64,000 nt of DNA from Muribaculaceae bacterium (GCA_017548365.1 JAFZAC010000007.1:62001-126000), one strand, 5' to 3'. Positions 32,898 to 42,751 are shown, counted from the stretch's first letter. Translations and numbers: made by a program. Notes: a model not told the origin generated them from the sequence alone.

Positions 32898-34097
32898 GTG
32901 AGTGAGAAAATAGTCATAACAGGATCTGGCATAGTCTCGGCAATAGGCAACAACCGTCAGCAGTGTCTGGAAAATTTGAAAAATGGTTTTTCGGGCATTA
33001 GCGAGGTGCGTTATCTGCCCACTGTGCACCATGAATTTCCTGTTGGCGAGGTGAAGCTCAGTAATTCCCAAATGTGCGACTTGCTAGGTATTGGCCACAG
33101 TCAAGTTTACAGTCGCACCACTCTCATGGGCATTATGGCAGTGAAAGAGGCCTTGGCACAAGCTGGTGCAAGCGACACTCAAAATTATATGACTCTTATC
33201 TCGGGCACCACGGTTGGCGGCATGGATGTGAGCGAGCAACTATTTTCACAAGGCATGAGCCAAGACGATTGCAGTAACTGCATCGCAACTCACACATGCG
33301 GCGCATCGACCAATGCAATAGCTGCATACTTTGGCGACACTTTCAATTCTACAATAACTCCATCGACTGCTTGCTCGTCGGCACTAAATGCCATTATACT
33401 AGGAAGCGACTTAATAAAAGCCGGTCTTGCCCAAATGGTTGTGGCTGGTGGCAGCGAGAGTCTAACGCTGTTCCACCTCAATGGTTTCAAGTCGCTCATG
33501 ATACTCGATACCGAGCCATGCAAACCATTTGATGAGCATCGCAAGGGGTTAAACCTTGGCGAAGGTGCAGCTTTTGTGGTGCTTGAAAGCGAAACACATG
33601 CCATAAGTAGGAATGCACACATTCTTGCTAACATTTCAGGCTATGGCAATGCCTGCGACGCTTTCCACCAAACTGCCTCATCCCCCAACGGAGAAGGAGC
33701 ATTTCTTGCTATGAGCAAAGCCCTAAGCGAGGCTCACATAACAACCCAAGATATTGACTACATCAATGCCCATGGCACTGGCACACCTAATAACGACCAA
33801 AGCGAAAGCGCGGCAATACATCGCCTTTTCGATGACAAAGTGCCGCCCGTGTCGTCAACCAAATCGTTCACAGGACACACAACAAGCGCATCGGGCTCAA
33901 TAGAGACTGTTATATCTCTTCTTGCCATGCAAGAGCAATTCCTGCCTGTCAATTTGGGATGGAGCACTCCAATGAAAGATGGAGGCATAATTCCTATTAC
34001 AGAGTCTCGTAAAGCATCGTTAAGCAATGTAATGTGTAACTCTTTCGGCTTTGGAGGTAATGACTCATCGCTCATTTTATCGAAATACACAAAGTGA
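32898..34097 (+). CDS. Beta-ketoacyl-ACP synthase, third copy (FabF type)
   Basis: A 399-residue KS starting at a GTG right after the ACP stop; no ATG lies near. The catalytic residues are Cys159 (TPSTACSSALNA), His292 (NAHGTGTPNND) and His327 (SFTGHTTSASG). It is close to standard FabF in length and motifs. It overlaps the following KS-like gene by four bases, repeating the arrangement of the second KS. Confidence 0.92.
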   Translation: MSEKIVITGSGIVSAIGNNRQQCLENLKNGFSGISEVRYLPTVHHEFPVGEVKLSNSQMCDLLGIGHSQVYSRTTLMGIMAVKEALAQAGASDTQNYMTLISGTTVGGMDVSEQLFSQGMSQDDCSNCIATHTCGASTNAIAAYFGDTFNSTITPSTACSSALNAIILGSDLIKAGLAQMVVAGGSESLTLFHLNGFKSLMILDTEPCKPFDEHRKGLNLGEGAAFVVLESETHAISRNAHILANISGYGNACDAFHQTASSPNGEGAFLAMSKALSEAHITTQDIDYINAHGTGTPNNDQSESAAIHRLFDDKVPPVSSTKSFTGHTTSASGSIETVISLLAMQEQFLPVNLGWSTPMKDGGIIPITESRKASLSNVMCNSFGFGGNDSSLILSKYTK

Positions 34098-35101
34098 TGA
34101 CTTCAAATAAAGTATACATAAAGTCTGTAGCTCACATTTCGGCTCAACAACCGCTCAGCGACGAGTGGCTGTCAAGCCCTGTTGTGTTGCAAGGTGACTT
34201 TGTGCAAGCATGCGAGCCGGTTTATAAGGACTACATCAGCCCCATGGCAGCCCGACGCATGACCCCCATTCTGAAACGCGCCATTGTTACTGCCAAGGCT
34301 GTGCTTAACGATACCGACGTCGATGCCATTATTACTGGAACCGGGCTAGGCAGTGCTGCTTGCTCCGAGAAGCTCATAAACGCAATGATTGAGGAAGGTG
34401 AAGCTTTCTCAATGCCCACTCAGTTCATGCAGTCAACACACAACACTATTGGATCGCTGGTGGCAATTGACAGAAAGTGTCACGCCTACAATGCCACATA
34501 TTCGCAAGATGGCATCTCGGCCGAATGTGCTTTACTTGACGCTTTTGTACAAATTAGATTAGGAAAAATCAACAATGCCCTTGTTGGTATCCATGACGAA
34601 TTGCCCAAAAGCTGGCTTGAAGTCATGAAACGCAGCAAAATAATAGGTAACCTGATGCAAGTGCCAGCGAGTGAGACATCTATTTCAATGTTGCTTGATA
34701 ACAACCTCGTTGGATCCAAATGTGAAATTGCTGGAATTGAAGTGGCTTTCAACACTAGTTTTGACAAAATGCTCTCCTCCTTTATGAGCCATTATGGCTT
34801 GCCACAAGTGGATGCTCTCATGATGGGCAAAAATGGTTGGGAAGACAATGATAAAGTCTATGACGAGCTTCTTGACAAACTGTCTTGCGTGCCAGCACTC
34901 CACTACAAGCACATATCGGGCGAGTCATGCGCAGCATCAGCTTTTGGTGTTTATGCCAGCGCATTATGCCTTGAGCACGGCATCGTGCCTGCAACATTGC
35001 AATGTGACAACATTAATTGCGATGTGCCAGTAAAAAACATTCTGCTCGCTAACGCGTCTGGAAACAACAAATCTTTAATACTTTTGAGATCATGCGACTG
35101 A
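34094..35101 (+). CDS. Degenerate ketosynthase, chain-length-factor-like
   Basis: A 335-residue KS-fold protein lacking the catalytic set. The region matching the Cys loop reads YNATYSQDGISAECALLDA, where by eye Ser takes the Cys place, and the two His motifs are absent. Such inactive partners (chain-length factors, and ApeC in the E. coli aryl-polyene system) dimerise with an active KS. Here the partner is most likely the third KS, whose stop codon it overlaps. Length is shorter than a typical CLF. Confidence 0.72.
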   Translation: MMTSNKVYIKSVAHISAQQPLSDEWLSSPVVLQGDFVQACEPVYKDYISPMAARRMTPILKRAIVTAKAVLNDTDVDAIITGTGLGSAACSEKLINAMIEEGEAFSMPTQFMQSTHNTIGSLVAIDRKCHAYNATYSQDGISAECALLDAFVQIRLGKINNALVGIHDELPKSWLEVMKRSKIIGNLMQVPASETSISMLLDNNLVGSKCEIAGIEVAFNTSFDKMLSSFMSHYGLPQVDALMMGKNGWEDNDKVYDELLDKLSCVPALHYKHISGESCAASAFGVYASALCLEHGIVPATLQCDNINCDVPVKNILLANASGNNKSLILLRSCD

Positions 35102-35442
35102 TAATGATGGCAATAATGCAATGCGTGCTGCTGGTGAGCGGACAGGTCTTCCTCAAGCTAGCCTTACAAGCCATGGGAAAATTTGAGGCGACAACTCGGT
35201 TTTTCCTCAGCCAGCTAACCAACTGGTGGTGGCTAGGCTGCGGTTTATGCTACCTGGCTGCCTCGCTATTGTGGATGTATATAGTAAAAAATTACCCTTT
35301 CAGCCAGTCCTACCCAATGATATCCATCAGCTATGTGCTTGGAATGATAGCGGCAATTGTAGTCTTCCACGAAGACGTGACGGCCACAAGATGGATAGGA
35401 GTGCTGCTCATTATGGGAGGGTGTGTGTTAATAGCTAAATAA
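35092..35442 (+). CDS. Four-helix small transporter, DMT/SMR type
   Basis: A 116-residue protein made almost entirely of four transmembrane helices: about 4-24, 40-62, 70-92 and 98-114. The EamA-like motif SQSYPMISISYVLGMIAA and the C-terminal WIGVLLIMGGCVLIAK resemble the ArnE/F and SMR proteins. It could flip a lipid-linked or small pathway intermediate across the inner membrane. It overlaps the KS-like gene by 10 bases. Confidence 0.8.
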   Translation: MRLIMMAIMQCVLLVSGQVFLKLALQAMGKFEATTRFFLSQLTNWWWLGCGLCYLAASLLWMYIVKNYPFSQSYPMISISYVLGMIAAIVVFHEDVTATRWIGVLLIMGGCVLIAK

Positions 35443-35449
35443 AACTACT

Positions 35450-36088
35450 ATGAAACGATTTCTTATAATTATTTTAATGCTAGCCATCATCCCCGCTATG
35501 ATGGCGCAAACCATGCGTAAAGCCACAGCCGCCGAGACCAAATCAATGGTTGAAAAAATCAACTCCATGGCGGCTTCGATAAAAACCATCTCATGCTCTT
35601 TCACTCAAGAGAAGGAAGTGTCGATGCTCAACGACAAGATGACTTCTAAGGGAGTGATGTACTACACTAATGCAGGAAAACTGCGATGGGAATACACTTC
35701 ACCCTATAGTTACATCTTTGTCATCAACAATAACAAGGTGACAATGAAGTCGGGAAGCAAGAAAAGCACCGTAGACATGTCATCGAGCAAGCTCTTTCAA
35801 GCTATTGCACGAATCATGGTGAGCAGCGTCACAGGAAAGAGTCTGAGCAACAGCCGAGATTTTGACCTCACCATGTACTGCTACAACAAGCAATGGTGTG
35901 CCCATCTAGTTCCCAAAGAGGCTAATATGAAAAAGATGTTCAAATACATTCGGCTATACTTCAACACTAGCCACACCATGGTTTACAAGGTTGAGATGGT
36001 GGAAAAGAACGGCGATACGACAACTATAAGACTTAAAAACATTGAAACCAATAAGCAAATCAGCAATTCGAAGTTTAGCGTTAACTAG
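35450..36088 (+). CDS. LolA-like outer-membrane lipoprotein carrier
   Basis: A 212-residue periplasmic protein with a signal peptide (MKRFLIIILMLAIIPAMMAQ). It has the LolA core ISCSFTQEKEVSMLNDKMTSKGVMYYTNAGKLRWEYTSPY (quoted in parts: SCSFTQEKEVSML and GKLRWEYTSPYSY), a hydrophobic-cavity beta-barrel. LolA-like proteins are regular members of aryl-polyene and flexirubin clusters, where they are thought to carry the lipidic pigment across the periplasm. Confidence 0.88.
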   Translation: MKRFLIIILMLAIIPAMMAQTMRKATAAETKSMVEKINSMAASIKTISCSFTQEKEVSMLNDKMTSKGVMYYTNAGKLRWEYTSPYSYIFVINNNKVTMKSGSKKSTVDMSSSKLFQAIARIMVSSVTGKSLSNSRDFDLTMYCYNKQWCAHLVPKEANMKKMFKYIRLYFNTSHTMVYKVEMVEKNGDTTTIRLKNIETNKQISNSKFSVN

Positions 36089-36593
36089 CATCTTGATGTG
36101 CGTCGCTTTGCTGGCACGAGCTGGTGAATGCGAGTACTTGATGCAAACAGACAGCGTTAAACTCACAAACTACCGAGTACAGTTGCAAGCCCGCAATGCG
36201 TCGCTCGATGGAATGTGTGCCATCAAAATAATTGACGGCAGCATCAAGGGTGTCGTTGTCAACGACTTCGGAATAAAAGCGTTTGCTTTCAGTATCTCTC
36301 CCGACCGCAAGAAGGTCACTTTACAGGATGTGTTACCCATGCTCGACCACTGGTACATTAAGCGAGTGATCAAGAACGATTTGAAACTTCTTTTCAATGC
36401 CACATCTTGCAACATCTCCAATCAAGGCAAGAAAACCACGATTGTGGTTCTCGATGATGGCACAATCGAGATGAACAACAACAAGTACAACATCAAATAT
36501 CTATTCTCCCTGACTCAAGATAACGAGCAAGAGGAGAACGATTATCAAGACGACGAACCACAATTTGAAATAGACGATGAAACTGCTGAATAG
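36042..36593 (+). CDS. Secreted protein overlapping lolA, unknown function
   Basis: A 183-residue protein, possibly read from a TTG at 36042 (47 bases inside lolA), since this gives a complete signal peptide (KSAIRSLALTSILMCVALLARAG, shortened here). Starting at ATG 36096 would leave only a short hydrophobic leader. The mature part is beta-rich (VQLQARNASLDGMCAIKII, GSIKGVVVNDFGIKAF) and its C-terminus is strongly acidic. The position after lolA is where DUF3261-type lipoproteins stand in proteobacterial APE clusters; an analogous role is possible but not shown. It overlaps the second dehydratase by 17 bases. Confidence 0.6.
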   Translation: MKPISKSAIRSLALTSILMCVALLARAGECEYLMQTDSVKLTNYRVQLQARNASLDGMCAIKIIDGSIKGVVVNDFGIKAFAFSISPDRKKVTLQDVLPMLDHWYIKRVIKNDLKLLFNATSCNISNQGKKTTIVVLDDGTIEMNNNKYNIKYLFSLTQDNEQEENDYQDDEPQFEIDDETAE

Positions 36594-36954
36594 TTTTTTC
36601 AACATATTGAATGAGAGCAACAACGGCAATGGCGAGCATTTGGTTACTATTGGACTGAATGCCGACCATGTGATATACAATGCTCATTTCCCTGGTAAAC
36701 CGGTAACACCAGGCGTGTGCATTATTGCTATGGTTACCGAAGTGCTGGAAAAGATTACTGGAAAAAAACTGAAACTGCAAACAGTAAAAAACCTCAAGTT
36801 TGTGAGTATTATCTCGCCACTGGAGTGCACTTCAGTCGACATTGTTTATCAAAACCTTGAATCGGTGGACAAAGAAATAAAGGCAAAAGGGCTTCTCAAA
36901 AAGGAAGACACCATATTGACTAAATTCTCAATGATTTATAATATTGACAATTAA
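36577..36954 (+). CDS. FabZ-like 3-hydroxyacyl-ACP dehydratase, second copy
   Basis: A 125-residue hotdog protein with the FabZ signature YNAHFPGKPVTPGVCIIAM (about 34-52), where HFPGKPVxPG holds the catalytic His. It is shorter than FabZ (about 145) and may pair with the first dehydratase, as DH heterodimers are known from APE systems. It starts within the preceding gene and stops one base before the glycosyltransferase. Confidence 0.85.
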   Translation: MKLLNSFFNILNESNNGNGEHLVTIGLNADHVIYNAHFPGKPVTPGVCIIAMVTEVLEKITGKKLKLQTVKNLKFVSIISPLECTSVDIVYQNLESVDKEIKAKGLLKKEDTILTKFSMIYNIDN

Positions 36955-37716
36955 ATGAACCAAGTGGGTGAAATAATGAGGCAAAAGAGCATCGCTGTGG
37001 TGGTGCCTAGCTACAACAACGCCAAGACTGTTGTCGAAGTGTTGAAAGAGCTCATGACCTACACCCACGACATAATCCTTGTAAACGACGGCTGTACCGA
37101 CAATACCCTCGAACTGGTGAAAGGCTCCAACCTTGACGTCGATGTGGTGAGCCTCAAGCCCAACCGGGGAAAAGGTAGAGCCTTGTTGGCTGGTTTTAAA
37201 CGCGCCCGCGAGCGCGGATTTGACTTTGCCGTTACAATCGACAGCGACGGTCAGCACTATCCCAGCGACCTTCCTAAGCTCCTGAAGGCCTGCCAAGAGA
37301 ATACCCTCGTAGTGGGCCAGCGCACATTTGACCACGAGAACATGCCCAGCGGCAACACGTTTGCAAACAAGTTCTCAAACTTCTGGTTCACCCTTCAAAC
37401 TGGCATCAAACTCGATGACACCCAAACGGGCTATCGCATTTATCCACTTCACAAACTGCGTTGGCAGTCACTCATCACCTCGCGCTATGAGGCCGAGCTT
37501 GAAATGATGGTCTTTGCTGCTTGGCACGGAGTTGACATCGTTAAGGTTCCCATAAGGGTTTACTATCCCCCTGAGAGTGAACGCATAACCCATTTCAGAC
37601 CTTATAAGGACTTTGGGCGCATTAGTTTGTTAAACACTGCATTGTGCTTTGGTGCCGGTTTCTATGGCTGGCCCATGATATTGTGGCGCAAACTTAAAAA
37701 AAGCATTAAACGATGA
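36955..37716 (+). CDS. Glycosyltransferase family 2, polyprenyl-phosphate-type
   Basis: A 253-residue cytosolic GT-A enzyme. The start VVVPSYNNAKTVVEVL and the TIDSDGQHYPSDLPKLL segment (DSD for sugar-nucleotide and metal binding) are classic for dolichyl-phosphate-mannose-synthase-like GT2 enzymes. RYEAELEMMVFAAWHGVDI is the C-terminal signature. It presumably adds a sugar to the pathway's lipid or aryl product. It overlaps the exporter gene by four bases. Confidence 0.88.
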   Translation: MNQVGEIMRQKSIAVVVPSYNNAKTVVEVLKELMTYTHDIILVNDGCTDNTLELVKGSNLDVDVVSLKPNRGKGRALLAGFKRARERGFDFAVTIDSDGQHYPSDLPKLLKACQENTLVVGQRTFDHENMPSGNTFANKFSNFWFTLQTGIKLDDTQTGYRIYPLHKLRWQSLITSRYEAELEMMVFAAWHGVDIVKVPIRVYYPPESERITHFRPYKDFGRISLLNTALCFGAGFYGWPMILWRKLKKSIKR

Positions 37717-40700
37717 CACGGTTCTTTACACGCACACATGACTTTCTTGTCAAGCAAAAGATGATTGCCACTATGGTAGCATTGCTTCTGTGTGCTGGTG
37801 CTGTAATGCTTGCTCTCAGGGTGAGCTATCAAGAAGATATCTCAAAATTCCTGCCGCAAAGCACCCAGAGTGCTGTGTACAGTGACCTCTACAAGGACAT
37901 AATGCATCAGAACCGCATCGCCATTCTCTTCCACCCTACCGATACCGCCAGCGACGACAACCATGATATCTTGAGCGATGCCATGGATAAGCTGTGCGAA
38001 AACCTCAATGAACACGCCCAAGTCTACGGCATTGAAGTCCAAGGCCAATTTGATGACTCGCAAGTGGACAATGTTCTTGAGTTTGTGACGGAGCACTACC
38101 CTTTGTTCCTCTCTGATGACGACTATGAACGCATCGATTCAATGCTCTCAAGTCCAACTCTTATAGAAGACCAGCTTGAAGAGGATAAGCGACTCCTGCA
38201 ACTGCCGTCGGGAGGAATGCTCACAAGCACACTGAGCAAAGATCCATTGCACTTGTTTGCTCCCGTTATCAAACGCTTGGAGTCTTTCCAGCTCACAAGC
38301 AAGTTCACAATGAGTGACAACCACATCTTTGAGGAGTCAGGGCGATTTGGCATGGTCTATGTGACCACAAGTGACGCAGCTTCCGAGTCGCGTAACAACG
38401 ACCGTCTTGTTGATTATCTTGAGCAAGAAATGCACAAGGTTGAGAGCAAGAATGTGAAAGTAACGATGATAGGTGCTCCTGTCATCTCGGTTTCCAATGC
38501 CCGTCAAATCAAGCGTGACAGCCTCATAGCTATGGCAATTGCCGCTACTTTGATTTTGTTGCTCTTGTTTCTGCACTATCGCCGATTGTCAGAAATTTGG
38601 TGGATTATAATCTCCATCTCGTTTGGATGGCTCATGGCACTGGCTGGACTGGCTCTATTCCACGACGAAGTGTCGATGATTGTGCTGGGCATGGGGTCTG
38701 TAATCATAGGTATTGCGGTCAATTATCCTCTCCACTATCTCGACCACCTGCTCGACGTAAAATCGCGGCGACAGGCTCTCATCGAGATGACCGTACCTTT
38801 GCTCATTGGCAACATAACAACCGTGAGTGCATTCTTGTGCCTTGTTTTCCTCGATGCCGAAGCTCTAAGAAATTTAGGACTCTTTGGATCACTGATTCTC
38901 GTTGGCACAATACTCTTTGTCCTGGTATTCCTCCCACTTTATGCATCAAAGTCGCGCAAGCAGACTACAGGACTGAAACTTAGCCTCAATATGCCTCAGC
39001 TCAACAGCCGAGGCAAGCGCCGCTGGTTTATTATCTCAATGTGTGTGATAACTGTAGTTTTGTTCATTTTCAGTTTCAAAACCTCATTCGACAGCAATAT
39101 CCAACACATCAACTATATGACCTCGGAGCAACGCGATGACCTGGAGCGAATATCCACTTCGGTCGATCAGGCTCAAATATATGCCGTGGCACAAGGAAAC
39201 AATCTTGACGAAGCACTCAAAGCCAATGAAACGCTACAAAGCAAAATTTCCTCTCTGCAATCACAAGATAAGATGACAACACATGGCGTGAGCAATTTCT
39301 TGCCCACTGCCGAGCGTCAGCAGGAACGTATCACCAAGTGGAAGCAATTCTGGAAGGTCCGTAGCAGCCAGCTCGTTGATGCGTTGAAAGTTAAAGCTGC
39401 CTCACAAGGCTTCTCAGCCGAAGCTTTCGAGCCGTTCTACTCTCTCATAGGCACTGAACCACAAGTTTGCAGCGATAGCGACTTTGAACCATTGTTATCT
39501 ATCCTGAACAACTCGTTTGTCATTAACATGAATGGCAAAGTCAATATAGTGACTTTCATAAGTGCAAAAGATTCACAACAAGAGGATAAGATAAAGAACA
39601 CTTTGCGCAAAAAAGTGCCTGGATGTCCCATCTTCAGCAGCAAAGACATTGGTAATGAGCTAGTGTCAATGCTCTCAGATAACTTCAACTATATAGGCTT
39701 CGTGTGCGGATTTGTAGTGTTCATCTTCTTGCTGCTCTCGTTTGGACGCATCGAGCTATGCTTTGTCTCATTCTTACCTTTGGCTGTTGGGTGGATATGG
39801 ATTCTCGGACTGATGTACCTACTTGGTGTTCAATTCAATATAGTAAACATAATCCTTGCCACGTTTATCTTTGGTCAAGGCGATGATTATAGCATTTTCA
39901 TTACCGAGGGGCTGATTTATGAGAACGCCTATGGTAAAAAAAGGCTGCACGAATACTCCAACAGCGTGCTGCTCTCAGCAATAATAATGTTTGTGGGTAT
40001 AGGCAGCCTCATTATAGCCAAGCACCCGGCGCTCAAGTCGCTTGCGATAGTGACTTTCATTGGAATGTTCACTGTTGTCGTTATGGCCTACTACCTCCCC
40101 CCCCTCACCTTCAAATGGCTCACCACACTGCACGGAGAGCCCCGTAAGATGCCTGTCACTCTCAAGAGTTTCTCATACTCACTGTTCTCAATTCTTTACT
40201 TTGTCATCATGTCATCGCTTGTGCTACAACCTTACACTTGGCTCTATTTCAAGATTAAGGGTTGGAATGACAAGAGCAAGGAGAACTATCACAAACTGCT
40301 AATGAGCATCTCGCGGTTTGTGGTCAACCACACACCTGGAGTAAAAGTCAATTTAAAGAATGAGAACAACGAGAACTTCTCCAAGCCTGCAGTGATTGTG
40401 TGCAATCACCAGTCGCATCTCGACTTGATGTGCTTGATGAGCCTCACACCAAAAATTGTGTTCTTCACCAACGAGTGGACATGGAACAACCCATTCTATG
40501 GCAACGTGATTCACAAAGCAGAATTCATGACAGTCACCAATGGATATGAAAGCAATATTCCCCAACTCAAAGACTTAGTTAGACGAGGCTACACAATAGC
40601 AGTGTTTCCTGAGGGCACCCGCTCGCCTGAGAGCAAAATCCTAAGATTCCACAAGGGAGCATTTCTGCTTGCCGAACAACTTGGAGTTGATCTCTTGCCT

Positions 40701-41258
40701 GTATTTCTGCACGGAGCAGGCGATGCTCTATCAAAGAAGGAATTCATGCTCGAGAAAGGAACGATCACCGTCGAGGTTGGCACTCGCCTGCAACATGGTG
40801 ACAACAGTATAGGTGAAACAGCACGCGAGAAAACCAAGAGCTTCCACAAGCTTTTCATCAGCCACTACGATAAGATGAGAGACAATCTTGAGGATAGCAG
40901 CTACTGGGCCGATTTTGTCAAAAAACAATATCTTTATAAAGGTCACGATGTGCATCGACGCTGCAAGCGCAACTTGCGCATCAACAACAACTATAGTGCT
41001 ATTGTTGACGATAAATCATACAAGAAACTCAATTCGATATGCGTCTTGAACTGCGGCCAGGGAGAAATGCCTATGCTTTTCGCCAAGGTAAACCGACGTT
41101 GTCAAGTTTATGCCGTCACTTCGAGCCAAGACGACTACGCACTATTGAGCAACATGAATCACCTGCCCGAGAATATGCATGTGATCTATAAAGATGAAGG
41201 TTTTGATTCTTCATCACTCAAGTGTGACAAAACCATTAATCTGGAGGATAAGCCGTGA
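37713..41258 (+). CDS. MMPL/RND exporter fused to a PlsC acyltransferase and a methyltransferase-like tail
   Basis: A 1181-residue protein in three parts. Residues 1 to about 845 are an MMPL/RND-type exporter with two sets of transmembrane helices and two periplasmic loops (GMGSVIIGIAVNYPLHYLDH and GQGDDYSIFI are the intramembrane motifs). A PlsC domain follows at about 890-1050 with NHQSHLD (HX4D) and VFPEGTRSP. The last 120 residues hold a SAM-motif-like LNCGQGEMPMLFAK. The acyltransferase motifs look complete; the methyltransferase-like tail looks degenerate. MMPL exporters are regular in aryl-polyene clusters, but having the acyltransferase on the same chain would couple esterification to export. 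It overlaps both neighbours by four bases. Confidence 0.88.
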   Translation: MTRFFTRTHDFLVKQKMIATMVALLLCAGAVMLALRVSYQEDISKFLPQSTQSAVYSDLYKDIMHQNRIAILFHPTDTASDDNHDILSDAMDKLCENLNEHAQVYGIEVQGQFDDSQVDNVLEFVTEHYPLFLSDDDYERIDSMLSSPTLIEDQLEEDKRLLQLPSGGMLTSTLSKDPLHLFAPVIKRLESFQLTSKFTMSDNHIFEESGRFGMVYVTTSDAASESRNNDRLVDYLEQEMHKVESKNVKVTMIGAPVISVSNARQIKRDSLIAMAIAATLILLLLFLHYRRLSEIWWIIISISFGWLMALAGLALFHDEVSMIVLGMGSVIIGIAVNYPLHYLDHLLDVKSRRQALIEMTVPLLIGNITTVSAFLCLVFLDAEALRNLGLFGSLILVGTILFVLVFLPLYASKSRKQTTGLKLSLNMPQLNSRGKRRWFIISMCVITVVLFIFSFKTSFDSNIQHINYMTSEQRDDLERISTSVDQAQIYAVAQGNNLDEALKANETLQSKISSLQSQDKMTTHGVSNFLPTAERQQERITKWKQFWKVRSSQLVDALKVKAASQGFSAEAFEPFYSLIGTEPQVCSDSDFEPLLSILNNSFVINMNGKVNIVTFISAKDSQQEDKIKNTLRKKVPGCPIFSSKDIGNELVSMLSDNFNYIGFVCGFVVFIFLLLSFGRIELCFVSFLPLAVGWIWILGLMYLLGVQFNIVNIILATFIFGQGDDYSIFITEGLIYENAYGKKRLHEYSNSVLLSAIIMFVGIGSLIIAKHPALKSLAIVTFIGMFTVVVMAYYLPPLTFKWLTTLHGEPRKMPVTLKSFSYSLFSILYFVIMSSLVLQPYTWLYFKIKGWNDKSKENYHKLLMSISRFVVNHTPGVKVNLKNENNENFSKPAVIVCNHQSHLDLMCLMSLTPKIVFFTNEWTWNNPFYGNVIHKAEFMTVTNGYESNIPQLKDLVRRGYTIAVFPEGTRSPESKILRFHKGAFLLAEQLGVDLLPVFLHGAGDALSKKEFMLEKGTITVEVGTRLQHGDNSIGETAREKTKSFHKLFISHYDKMRDNLEDSSYWADFVKKQYLYKGHDVHRRCKRNLRINNNYSAIVDDKSYKKLNSICVLNCGQGEMPMLFAKVNRRCQVYAVTSSQDDYALLSNMNHLPENMHVIYKDEGFDSSSLKCDKTINLEDKP

Positions 41259-42751
41259 AAAAGAATTGTGTCATAATAGGAGGAGGACTTGGCGGACTTG
41301 CTTGTGGAGTAATTCTCGCCAGGAATGGTTATGACGTGACTGTGTTTGAGCAGAACCATCAGATTGGAGGATGCCTACAGTGCTTTTACCGCAAGGGTAC
41401 GAAGTTTGAAACGGGTATGCACTTCATTGGCAGCGCCCTACCAAACCAAAACCTCTATAAATTGCTCAATTACCTTGAAGTTGTGGGCAATGTAACGCTT
41501 AACCAACTCGACCAAAACCGCTATGAGAGATTCTCATTCAAGGGCAATAAATTTGAGTTTGCCACTGGTAAGGAGGCGTTTATCGAGAAACTGTCACAGT
41601 ATTTTCCTCGTGAGAAGGACAATATCGCCACATATTACAACCTAGTGGAGCGCATTTCCAATGCATCATCGCTCCATAGCCTCGATCCAACCCACAACGA
41701 TGTCGCATTAAGTACCAAATACCAACTGTGCTCAATAAATGAGGTTCTCGACAGTATCTTTGACGACGAGATGCTCAAAAATGTGATATGCGGCGAAAAC
41801 CCACTCTTCGCTGCCGAGCGCGACAAGACTCCCTTTTCGTCTCATGCCTTTATTTTCGATTTCTATAATCAGAGTGCATTTAGGGTACAAGGAGGCAGCG
41901 ACGCAATTTCGCTATCCCTCCAAAACACGATAAAGAAATATGGTGGCAATGTGTTTACAGGCCGACGAGTGACAAAAATCATCTGCAACGACACTCAAGC
42001 CACAGCTGTTGAAATTGACAATGGCGAAATTGCAAATGCCGACTTAGTGATTGCCAATATCCATCCTGCACGCCTTATAGAGTTGGTCGACAGCCACCTC
42101 ATTCGCAACGCATACCGCAAACGAATGAGTGAGCTGCCCGAAACGGTGGGATGCTTCAGCACTTACTTGAAATTCAAGCATGGGAAACAACCTTACTATA
42201 ACTACAACTTTTATGGTTATGACCAAATGTCACCTTGGTATTGCGAGAACTACAGTCAAGACAATTGGCCTCGCGGCTACCTCTATATGCACCTCAATGA
42301 GAAACCACAACAGCAGTGGGCAACAAGCGGCGTTATTCTCTCATATATGAACTTTGATGACGTGGCACAATGGAAAGGTACACCTGTGGGACAACGCGGT
42401 GAAGACTATGAGCAGTTCAAACGCGAGAAGGCCGAACGACTCATCGATCTAGTGGCACGCGACCTTCCCGAACTCAAAGACTCTATCGAGTGCTATTATA
42501 CATCAACTCCACTGACCTATCTAGACTACACAGGAACCGAAGATGGTTCAATGTATGGTGTGGCTAAGGATATAAATCTGAGCATGTCAAGCCGTGTGCA
42601 TCATCGCACAAAAATCCCCAATCTGCTGCTCACAGGTCAGAACATCAATTCTCACGGCATCTTAGGGGTGCTGGTGGGGAGCATTGTCACTTGTTCTGAA
42701 CTTATGAGCGAGAAAGAGATATTAAAGCAAATCAAGGATGCCAATGAGTGA
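41255..42751 (+). CDS. CrtI-like FAD oxidoreductase, first copy
   Basis: A 498-residue flavoprotein of the phytoene-desaturase/carotenoid-isomerase family. The FAD loop is VIIGGGLGGLACGVILARNG (about 6-25) followed by GGCLQCF and FETGMHFIG. The C-terminal LLTGQNINSHGILGVLVG is the family's closing block. It starts at a GTG that overlaps the exporter stop. In this pathway it may desaturate, isomerise or hydroxylate the polyene. The tandem copy downstream suggests successive or heterodimeric action. Confidence 0.86.
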   Translation: MKKNCVIIGGGLGGLACGVILARNGYDVTVFEQNHQIGGCLQCFYRKGTKFETGMHFIGSALPNQNLYKLLNYLEVVGNVTLNQLDQNRYERFSFKGNKFEFATGKEAFIEKLSQYFPREKDNIATYYNLVERISNASSLHSLDPTHNDVALSTKYQLCSINEVLDSIFDDEMLKNVICGENPLFAAERDKTPFSSHAFIFDFYNQSAFRVQGGSDAISLSLQNTIKKYGGNVFTGRRVTKIICNDTQATAVEIDNGEIANADLVIANIHPARLIELVDSHLIRNAYRKRMSELPETVGCFSTYLKFKHGKQPYYNYNFYGYDQMSPWYCENYSQDNWPRGYLYMHLNEKPQQQWATSGVILSYMNFDDVAQWKGTPVGQRGEDYEQFKREKAERLIDLVARDLPELKDSIECYYTSTPLTYLDYTGTEDGSMYGVAKDINLSMSSRVHHRTKIPNLLLTGQNINSHGILGVLVGSIVTCSELMSEKEILKQIKDANE

